NCBI GenBank assembly: GCA_903930165.1
Contig: CAIYXO010000503.1
Location: 1-7,808, forward strand
Source of the DNA: an uncultured Verrucomicrobiota bacterium
GTDB taxonomy: Bacteria; Verrucomicrobiota; Verrucomicrobiia; Limisphaerales; UBA9464
Direction: 5' to 3'
DNA: 7,808 nucleotides
Position numbers and translations under genes: made by a program. The notes beneath the pieces are model-generated. The model was not told the origin of the DNA and ran no database searches. It worked only from the letters and a program-made list of their open reading frames with translations. This document shows positions 1-5,909 of this stretch, piece by piece (position 1 is the stretch's first letter; every line of letters begins with the position of its first letter).

Positions 1-138
1 CGATTGGTGTACGAATCAAGAGACAGTCCCATCGTCTCGTCTCTGCGGGGAGGTTGAACCCGACAGGGGCTCCCTCGGCGGGCGCCAGCAAACCCGAAGA
101 CCCGTAACACGGTCAAAGGACTCGTCCGCAACCCGTTA
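1..138. other. Leader region before the sugar transferase gene; no gene called
   Basis: No complete gene is visible here. On the + strand two frames are open from the left edge and then stop, one at 55-57 (TGA) and one at 105-107 (TAA), so either could be the tail of a gene starting outside the window. Both tails are too short (18 and 34 codons) to recognise. I found no convincing -35/-10 pair, hairpin terminator or riboswitch-like structure. The only purine-rich stretch, AAAGGA at 115-120, lies 18 nt before the ATG at 139, too far for a normal ribosome binding site. Confidence 0.3.
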
Positions 139-1644
139 ATGCATAAATCCGTGACTGGCACGCCTCCCGGACCTCAAACCCGACATTTCTCGACCTCGCT
201 GACCCATTCAGGATCGGTCAGGAACGGTGGACGGGACTCTGCCTTGGCGCTTTCCTTGGCCGGGGATTGTGTGGCGGTGCTCCTGGGACTCCTGCTGGGC
301 TACTGGTTCCGATTCAAATCCGGGATCCTTCCCACCCACATTTCGGGCCTGACCGAGCCGTTTGATCCGAGCCGGGTGAGTCTTTCCGGCTATTCTCGGC
401 TCATCGCGCTCGGCGCCGTGCTCCTGATCGGAACCTTCCTCTATTCCGGCCTCTACTCGGTCCGCAACCTGATGCGCTTCCGGAAGTCCGCGATGATGAT
501 CGTCCGGGGATCGATCTTCTGGTTCGTGGCCTACCTGAGCTTCAGCCTCGTGGTGAAATTCCAGCCCGCGATTTCCCGCTTCTACGTCCTGACCTCGCTG
601 GTTTCCACAGTCACCCTCCTGCTGTTCTGGCGCCTGCTCTTCCATCGCATCCTGGGCGCCGAGACCTTCGCGCGGGTGCTCCGGCAGAACATCATCCTCG
701 TCGGGTGGAACAACGACGTCGCCAACCTCGCCGACGCGATCGAGTCGGACGCGTCGCACCCCTACAGGCTGGTCGGGGTCGTGGAGCCTCCGGGGTCCTC
801 GTTCAAGATCCCGCCGCCTCCAGGCGTCGCCCACCTTGGCTCCTTCGACAATCTTTCCCGCCTGATCCGCGACCAACGCGCGGACATGGTGGTCCTCGGC
901 GACCTGGACATCCCATCGGACATGATCCTGGAGGTGGCCAACCACTGCGAACGGGAGATGGTGCAGTTCAAGATCGTCCCCAACTACTTCCAGATCCTCG
1001 TCTCCGGCCTCCAGCTCGAGACCATCAGCGGCATTCCCATCATGGGAGTCACCGAGCTTCCGTTGGACCGGCTGGTCAACCGGATCCTCAAGCGCTCGGT
1101 CGACATCGTCGGAGCGCTCGTCGGCCTGTTCATTTCGGCACCGCTCATCGCGGTCTTCGGAACCATGGTCTACCTCGAGTCGCCGGGACCGATCTTCTAT
1201 TTCCAGACCCGCACGGGCCGCAACGGCCGGAATTTCCGGATCATCAAGCTTCGCAGCATGCGCCTCGATGCCGAGGTCGCCGGCGCACAATGGGCCCAGG
1301 AGGGCGATCCCCGGCGGCTCAAGGTGGGCGCCCTGATGCGTTCGACCAACATCGACGAGGTGCCCCAGTTCTGGAACGTGCTCAAGGGCGAGAGGAGCCT
1401 CGTCGGACCCCGCCCGGAACGGCCCGAGCTCATCGCCAACTTCCAGTACGACATCCCACACTACAACGCCCGCCTCGCGAGCAAGCCCGGCATGACCGGC
1501 TGGGCCCAGGTCAACGGACTGCGCGGCAACACCAGCCTCGTCGAGCGGGTCCGGGCCGACCTCTACTACCTCGAGAACTGGAGCCTCTGGCTCGACTTCC
1601 AGATCATGGTGCAGACCTTCTTCCGCAGGAAGAACGCCTACTAG
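139..1644 (+). CDS. Polyprenyl-phosphate sugar-1-phosphate transferase (WcaJ/exopolysaccharide type)
   Basis: This 501-residue membrane enzyme should transfer a sugar-1-phosphate from a nucleotide sugar to undecaprenyl phosphate at the inner face of the cytoplasmic membrane, the first committed step of exopolysaccharide or capsule repeat-unit synthesis. Four hydrophobic segments are visible near residues 36-57, 88-107, 123-141 and 149-168. A Rossmann-like CoA_binding_3-type domain follows (about 184-295), then another hydrophobic stretch (about 322-345) that is usually a re-entrant membrane helix. The C-terminal catalytic domain has the family signatures KRSVDIVGA (318-326), RTGRNGRNFRIIKLRSM (358-374), NIDEVPQFWNVLKGERSLVG (404-423), GPRPERPE and KPGMTGWAQVNGLRG (449-463). 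The Asp-Glu pair expected to be catalytic is D406-E407. The ending RRKNAY and the length match full-length members, so the gene looks intact. The ATG at 139 lacks a good Shine-Dalgarno sequence and the first 35 residues are not conserved-looking, so the start could be further downstream. Which sugar is transferred cannot be told. Confidence 0.93.
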   Translation: MHKSVTGTPPGPQTRHFSTSLTHSGSVRNGGRDSALALSLAGDCVAVLLGLLLGYWFRFKSGILPTHISGLTEPFDPSRVSLSGYSRLIALGAVLLIGTFLYSGLYSVRNLMRFRKSAMMIVRGSIFWFVAYLSFSLVVKFQPAISRFYVLTSLVSTVTLLLFWRLLFHRILGAETFARVLRQNIILVGWNNDVANLADAIESDASHPYRLVGVVEPPGSSFKIPPPPGVAHLGSFDNLSRLIRDQRADMVVLGDLDIPSDMILEVANHCEREMVQFKIVPNYFQILVSGLQLETISGIPIMGVTELPLDRLVNRILKRSVDIVGALVGLFISAPLIAVFGTMVYLESPGPIFYFQTRTGRNGRNFRIIKLRSMRLDAEVAGAQWAQEGDPRRLKVGALMRSTNIDEVPQFWNVLKGERSLVGPRPERPELIANFQYDIPHYNARLASKPGMTGWAQVNGLRGNTSLVERVRADLYYLENWSLWLDFQIMVQTFFRRKNAY

Positions 1645-1658
1645 TCACTGCATCGGCG

Positions 1659-3755
1659 ATGCGCCTCCGTCTCCTCTCCGCGGTCCTTCTCGGCGGCATC
1701 CAGGCGGACGCGGCGACCGAGTTCGGCGGAATGCTCGCACGGCAGGAACCCGGGGAACTGCTCGACTACCTGGCCCGAGACGGGTCCCTCTCCTGGCTCC
1801 GGACCTCCGGGGGCCTGGTCGATCGCCCCGGCATCCTCGAGCAGTCCTATCTCTTCCCGGCGGCGCCTTCGCACCAGGTTCCCGACCAGTCTGCGTTCCC
1901 GGTACACCGGTATCCGGAAGACCTGGCAGCCGTCTTCGGGGCTGCCAAGACCCACGCCGCGGAACGGTTTCCGAAGGTCGGCGCCTGGGAGATCGGCAAC
2001 GAGATGGAGTTCATCTTCTCGGACGATCTCCCCGAGCGGACCGCTTCCGCCACCAAGGCCGCCTATCTCGGCCTGCGTGCCGCCGGTTTCCAAGGCCGCA
2101 TCCTGATGCCTTCGCTCGCGTTCCGGCCCGGCCCTTTCGCCCGTGGGCTGATGGACAACTGGACACACCGCTGGACCGACGGCTGGAACGCCCACTACTA
2201 CGGCTGGAGCCAGGATTTCGCGGGAAACGTCGACGAACATCGGAGGTTCCTCCACGACCTCGGCGGCGATTCCCTTCCAATCTGGTTCACCGAGGTGGGA
2301 ACACCCGAACTCAACGGCGACGGAACCCGACCGGAACCCGTCCTCCTTGATCGCCAGGCCTGCTTCTTCGAGCGTGTCGCCATCGAGGCTTGGATGCTCG
2401 GCGTGGACGGCTTCGGGGCGTTCACCTTTTCACCCTACGTCCAAGGCCCCCAGGACTACGGGATGACCGAGGCGGACCGGAGCCCGCGCCCGGCACTCGA
2501 GCGTTTCCTGCACGTCGCCAACACGGTCCGGAACGCCCGCCCGCTCTTCGAACTGCTCGACGATCGGTCCGGGGCCCGGGTTGGCGTGGTGATCCGCCTG
2601 CAGGACCGTCGCTGGTGGACCGTCCTGTGGTCTCCCCATCGCCGCGCCGAGGACGACCTCCCCCCTCCCACTTCCCACGCGGCGGGGCCGGACAAGGCGC
2701 CCGCGACGTCGCAACACTCCTTCCGCGTCCACGTCCCCGCCGGAGCGACGCTCGGCGTCCGGCCCGACCGGATGGTCTCGACCGAGGCGGCCGGCCTCCG
2801 GGAGATGTCCGTCAGTGCCGCGACCAACCGCCACCTGTCCACCCCGCCGGGCCGCTACGGGATCGACGGTGTGCGCTGGAAACGCTGGAAGTCCCCACCG
2901 CTTCCCGACCGTCCCCCGAATCCGGGTTCCGTCGTGACGCAACTCCGGCTGCCAGACGCCACGCCGGATCGCGAGGGGCTGTGCCACAGGTTCGAGGCGG
3001 GCAAGCCGATCCGCGCCGAGGCCGTGGCCTACAATTTCTCGGCGGCCTCCGTGAACGGCCGGATCCGGATCCGGGTGCCGGACGGCTGGACGGCGAGGCC
3101 AACCGGAAACCCCAGGCTGGAGATCCCGGCAAACTCCTCCAACGCGGTCTCGTTCCTGTTGACCCCGGCCAAGGGAGTCCATCCGCAGCTCCGATATCCG
3201 GTGCGGGTCGATTGGCGACAGGGATTCCGGACCGCCGACCGGGCGGCGACCCTGCTGTCGCCAACCGCCACGGCCGACACCGGGGTCGACCGCGTCGAAT
3301 GGTCACCGGAATGGTCGCCTTTCTCCCCGTCGGTCGAGTGGTCCGCGGAACCCTGTCCCGGGGGCCTGATGCGTCTCCGTCTGCTCAAGCCCGAGGAGGG
3401 GACCCAGCCCGGGATCGTCGCAGCGCTTCCCGACGACTTCCGGGCGCGCGGATCGGATTCCATCCACATCCGGATGAGGACCCACTCCGGACCTTTTCCG
3501 GCCGGTGTCCGGGTGGAATTCATCACCCGGGATCGGGTGGTCACCGGTGCAACGCGGATCGGCAGGATCACCGGGGCCGTGAAGGAGATGGACTTCCGGA
3601 TCGACGACGCCGAGGCCGATTTCTGGTCGCACGCCGATCCGGAAAGGCGTTGGAGGCCGGAGGAGATCCGCTGGGTTCGGATCCGCTTTCCGGGATTGAG
3701 CCGCGCCACCGAACTCGACCTGCTCGCCATCGAGCTGCACCGGGTTCCGGGTTGA
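1659..3755 (+). CDS. Secreted clan GH-A-like glycoside hydrolase with C-terminal beta-sandwich domains
   Basis: The product is 698 residues. It begins with a short signal-peptide-like segment (RLR, then a hydrophobic run, then ADA-A near residues 16-19), so it probably acts outside the cytoplasm. A TIM-barrel catalytic domain spans about 20-290. AWEIGNEMEF (109-118) carries the clan GH-A 'NE' acid/base Glu (E115), and WFTEVGTPE (209-217) carries the probable nucleophile E212. GVDGFGAFTFSP (248-259) fits strand 8 of the barrel. After the barrel come a beta-rich domain (about 295-375, with a low-complexity Pro/Ala insert near 333-352), an Ig-like NEW3-type domain (about 424-520) and a C-terminal sandwich domain (about 545-698) that could bind carbohydrate. 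The part before the acid/base is short for this clan. The gene follows the sugar transferase after 14 bp and is probably cotranscribed, suggesting a PslG-like role in cutting or releasing the polysaccharide. That role is inferred, the exact GH family is not assigned, and ATG 1659 has no clear ribosome binding site. Confidence 0.75.
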   Translation: MRLRLLSAVLLGGIQADAATEFGGMLARQEPGELLDYLARDGSLSWLRTSGGLVDRPGILEQSYLFPAAPSHQVPDQSAFPVHRYPEDLAAVFGAAKTHAAERFPKVGAWEIGNEMEFIFSDDLPERTASATKAAYLGLRAAGFQGRILMPSLAFRPGPFARGLMDNWTHRWTDGWNAHYYGWSQDFAGNVDEHRRFLHDLGGDSLPIWFTEVGTPELNGDGTRPEPVLLDRQACFFERVAIEAWMLGVDGFGAFTFSPYVQGPQDYGMTEADRSPRPALERFLHVANTVRNARPLFELLDDRSGARVGVVIRLQDRRWWTVLWSPHRRAEDDLPPPTSHAAGPDKAPATSQHSFRVHVPAGATLGVRPDRMVSTEAAGLREMSVSAATNRHLSTPPGRYGIDGVRWKRWKSPPLPDRPPNPGSVVTQLRLPDATPDREGLCHRFEAGKPIRAEAVAYNFSAASVNGRIRIRVPDGWTARPTGNPRLEIPANSSNAVSFLLTPAKGVHPQLRYPVRVDWRQGFRTADRAATLLSPTATADTGVDRVEWSPEWSPFSPSVEWSAEPCPGGLMRLRLLKPEEGTQPGIVAALPDDFRARGSDSIHIRMRTHSGPFPAGVRVEFITRDRVVTGATRIGRITGAVKEMDFRIDDAEADFWSHADPERRWRPEEIRWVRIRFPGLSRATELDLLAIELHRVPG

Positions 3756-3771
3756 ACCGACCCGCGCGCGC

Positions 3772-4704
3772 TCAGGCGGCTTCCGCGGCCTCGGGAATCG
3801 GCGTCAGGCAGTCCGCAGCGCTCCGGCAGAGACCGATGAAGGTCTCTTCCGCCAAGGTCAGCCGCCGGGCGCGCCAATGGAGCACTCCCCACTCTCGACG
3901 GGCCTTGCGCCGCCCCAGCGGCAGCGCCACCAGGGAGCCGTCCCTCAGCTCCCGTTGGGCCACCCACGGCGCTACGATCCCCACGCCGAGGTTCAGCTTC
4001 ACCAGCTCCTTGATCGCCTCCATGCTCCCCAGCTCGATGACCGTGTTCAGCACGATCTTCTCCTCCCGGAAGTACTCGTCGAGGATCCGCCAGGTCAGGC
4101 TCTTGCGGCTGTAGACCACCAGGTTCTGCCGCGCGACCTCGGCCCTCGGAACGGAACCGGAAGCCGCCCACGGATGCAGCGGTGACGCGATGAAGACCAG
4201 CTCGTCGCCGAAGAGGTGCGTGAACTGGAACCGCTCGTCGGCCTTCAACTCCATGCTCAAGGCCAGGTCGGCCCGGTTCGACTCCAGGACCTCCGTCGCA
4301 GCCAGGGTGTCGCACGGCTCCACGCTGATGTGGCTCTGCGGAAAGCTCTCCTTGAACTCCCGGAGCACCGGCGGAAGCAGTGAGACGCACAAGGTCACCG
4401 GGGCCGCGATCCTCAGCCGTCCCACGCCCCATTTCCCGAGGCGCTCGATCCCGGACCGCGCCGAGGACATCTCGAGCAGCACCCGCTCCGCGTGCTGCAA
4501 CAGATGCTCCCCCGCCTGGGTGAGCAACACCTTCTTGCCCAGCCTGTCCAAAAGGCGACACCCGATGTCCGTTTCCAAGGCCTTCATCGAGTGGCTGACC
4601 GCGGACTGGGTCAGGAAGAGTTCACGTGCCGTCTGCGTGAAACTCCCAGTACGGGCAAGGATGACAAACGCCTGGAGCTGCCTGCTGTCGAGCGGAGACT
4701 TCAT
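3772..4704 (-). CDS. LysR-type transcriptional regulator
   Basis: The 310-residue product has the normal LysR length and layout. An N-terminal winged helix-turn-helix covers about residues 8-66, with the recognition region SFTQTARELFLTQSAVSHS (21-39) followed by the conserved KALE and TQAGE. A linker helix follows, then a two-lobed effector-binding domain (about 95-300) with VGRLRIA, ADLALS, GSMEAIKELVKLNLGVGIV (227-245) and a C-terminal strand region. It is divergent from the NrtA-like genes across 95 bp, the usual LysR arrangement, and so is predicted to control them. Related LysR proteins (CmpR, NtcB, CbbR) regulate bicarbonate, nitrogen or carbon fixation genes, but I cannot assign this one to any of these. 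The natural effector is unknown. Its 3' end lies 16 bp from the convergent glycosidase gene with no obvious terminator between them. The ATG at 4704-4702 overlaps by 4 bp (ATGA) the stop of a possible six-codon upstream frame and has no clear Shine-Dalgarno sequence. Confidence 0.93.
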   Translation of the reverse strand: MKSPLDSRQLQAFVILARTGSFTQTARELFLTQSAVSHSMKALETDIGCRLLDRLGKKVLLTQAGEHLLQHAERVLLEMSSARSGIERLGKWGVGRLRIAAPVTLCVSLLPPVLREFKESFPQSHISVEPCDTLAATEVLESNRADLALSMELKADERFQFTHLFGDELVFIASPLHPWAASGSVPRAEVARQNLVVYSRKSLTWRILDEYFREEKIVLNTVIELGSMEAIKELVKLNLGVGIVAPWVAQRELRDGSLVALPLGRRKARREWGVLHWRARRLTLAEETFIGLCRSAADCLTPIPEAAEAA

Positions 4705-4715
4705 TCATGAACCCG

Positions 4716-4734
4716 TTTCATCGGACCGATCAAA
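4716..4734. promoter_or_regulatory. 19-bp near-perfect inverted repeat, candidate LysR operator
   Basis: The sequence TTTCATCGGACCGATCAAA is symmetric about A4725: ATCGG pairs with CCGAT and the outer TTT with AAA, with a single C/C mismatch on each side. It lies in the 95-bp region between the divergent LysR and NrtA-like genes, 12 bp upstream of the LysR start codon. LysR proteins typically bind dyad-symmetric sites and repress their own gene from such positions. The spacing is not a textbook T-N11-A centred on the dyad, so operator function is inferred. Confidence 0.45.
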
Positions 4735-4788
4735 AGGAATCGGAGCATTTGACGGGCCGGACATGTCGCGCAGGCACCGATACCGCTT

Positions 4789-4792
4789 AGGA
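4789..4792 (+). promoter_or_regulatory. Shine-Dalgarno site deciding the GTG start at 4800
   Basis: AGGA lies 7 nt before the GTG at 4800. An in-frame TAG occupies 4788-4790, so translation cannot begin further upstream. Together these fix the start of the NrtA-like protein and exclude a longer N-terminus carrying an export signal. Confidence 0.7.
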
Positions 4793-4799
4793 AGCTCCC

Positions 4800-5909
4800 G
4801 TGACGACGTACACGGCATCCAAGACCGGCATCCAGGCGGATGGTTCCGCGATCCGGCTCGGGTTCGTGCCGCTCAACGACTGCGCGCCGCTCGTGGTGGC
4901 TGCCGAGCACGGCCTTTTCCGCCGGCGCGGCCTCCGGATCCGGCTCTGTCGGGAGCTCGGATGGGCGAGCGTACGGGACAAGCTCACCCACGGTGAACTC
5001 GACCTCGCCCACACGCCGAGTCCGATGCCCTTCACGCTGCGCTCGGGCCCCGTGCCCGAGGCCGCCGTCACCGGCCTCGTCCTGAACCTCAACGGCAACG
5101 CCATCACCCTCTCCGAGGAGCTGTGGAAGGCCGGTGTCCGCGACGCCAACACCCTTGCCCGCCACCTTCGCGGACTTCGCAACCACGTCCCGACCTTCGG
5201 CATCGTCTCCAGCCAGTCCAGCCACGGCTACCTCCTCCGCAAATGGCTGCTCCGTGGCGGCATCCACCCCGAGACCTGCCGCTTCGTCGTCGTGCCGCCT
5301 CCCCAGATGGCCGGACACATGCGCGCGGGCCACCTCGACGGCTACTGCGCCGGCGAGCCCTGGAACACCGAGGCGGTCGCCGCCGGCGTGGGATGGATCG
5401 CCGCCACCAGCTCCTCCCTCGAACCCCTCCACCCGGAGAAGGTCCTCACCGCGCGGGCGTCGTTCAGCCAACGCCACCACGAGGAACACCTGGAAATCAT
5501 CGCCGCCCTCGTCGAGGCCTGCCGCTGGTGCGACGATCCCGCCAACCACCCGGAGATCGCCGCGCTGCTCGCCCGCAGGGAGTACCTCAACCTCCCCGTC
5601 GGACTGCTCCGCGGCGGATGGAGCGGCACCGTCGACCGCGGCCACGGCCACCTCGTCCCCGACCACGAGTTCACGGTCTTCCATCGCCACGACGCCAACG
5701 AACCGTCGCCGGACAAGGCCGCCTGGGTCGTCAACAACCTGCTCGAACCCGCCACCAGGGCCACCTTCCCGGCCCAGTCCCTCGGACAGGTCTTCCGCAT
5801 GGACCTCCACCAGGCCGCGGTCGCCCTCGTCCGCCCCTTCCCGTCCGACTCCTTCCCGACCCAACAGCCATCCCCATCAGCCCATGCCCCTGAAAACTCC
5901 CGTCGCTGA
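4800..5909 (+). CDS. Cytosolic NrtA/CmpA-family ligand-binding protein, NasS-like nitrate sensor candidate
   Basis: The 369-residue product is clearly homologous to the exported NrtA encoded next to it but has no signal peptide. The binding fold begins almost at once (IRLGFVPLNDCAPLVVAAEHGLF, from residue 18), and the in-frame stop at 4788-4790 leaves no room for an extension. Shared landmarks are LGWASVRDKL (53-62), LNLNGNAITL (95-104), SSHGYLLRKWLLRGGI (140-155), VVPPPQMAGHM (164-174), GYCAGEPWN (181-189) and HPEKV (211-215). By alignment to the neighbour, W55, N100, H142 and K214 fall at positions that contact nitrate in NrtA, with Asn replacing Gln at 100. A cytosolic NrtA homologue matches NasS, which senses nitrate or nitrite and restrains the antiterminator NasT. 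No NasT gene is visible, and a LysR gene is divergent instead. The last 20 or so residues are low in complexity and overlap the next gene by 26 bp, implying coupled translation. A role as an accessory transporter subunit cannot be excluded. Confidence 0.82.
   Translation: MTTYTASKTGIQADGSAIRLGFVPLNDCAPLVVAAEHGLFRRRGLRIRLCRELGWASVRDKLTHGELDLAHTPSPMPFTLRSGPVPEAAVTGLVLNLNGNAITLSEELWKAGVRDANTLARHLRGLRNHVPTFGIVSSQSSHGYLLRKWLLRGGIHPETCRFVVVPPPQMAGHMRAGHLDGYCAGEPWNTEAVAAGVGWIAATSSSLEPLHPEKVLTARASFSQRHHEEHLEIIAALVEACRWCDDPANHPEIAALLARREYLNLPVGLLRGGWSGTVDRGHGHLVPDHEFTVFHRHDANEPSPDKAAWVVNNLLEPATRATFPAQSLGQVFRMDLHQAAVALVRPFPSDSFPTQQPSPSAHAPENSRR

Noticed and set aside
208..1461. 417-codon frame on the minus strand opposite the sugar transferase.
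   Set aside because: Its composition (Asp/Glu/Arg/His-rich, no hydrophobic core pattern) is that of an antisense shadow. The + strand frame has clear family motifs.
705..1658. A continuous open frame of 1016 codons covering the sugar transferase in another frame and running into the glycosidase.
   Set aside because: The part before 1659 is an Arg/Pro/Gly-rich shadow frame typical of high-GC DNA, and it overlaps a well-conserved gene in another frame. Only the part from ATG 1659, with a signal peptide and GH motifs, is coding.
3756..3771. Bidirectional terminator between the convergent glycosidase and LysR genes.
   Set aside because: The 16-bp gap contains no stem with a T-tract. Nearby short GC stems lie inside the LysR coding sequence and are weak.
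2390..4114. 574-codon + frame bridging the glycosidase and the end of the LysR gene.
   Set aside because: The product is Arg/Pro/Gly-rich low-complexity sequence that crosses two convergent real genes. It is a shadow frame.
4749..4777. TTGACG at 4749-4754 as a -35 box for the NrtA-like operon.
   Set aside because: No acceptable -10 hexamer is found 16-18 bp downstream (the sequence there is near AGGCAC). A LysR-activated promoter could have a poor -10, but this is too weak to call.
4701..5864. 387-codon minus-strand frame opposite the NasS-like gene.
   Set aside because: It is rich in Gly/Glu/Asp/Val with no domain pattern and is antisense to a clear NrtA-family protein.
5134..5883. Upstream extension of the nrtA frame by 250 codons.
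   Set aside because: The extension is Ser/Pro/Thr-rich nonsense overlapping the NasS-like gene. The Tat signal right after ATG 5884 marks the true N-terminus.
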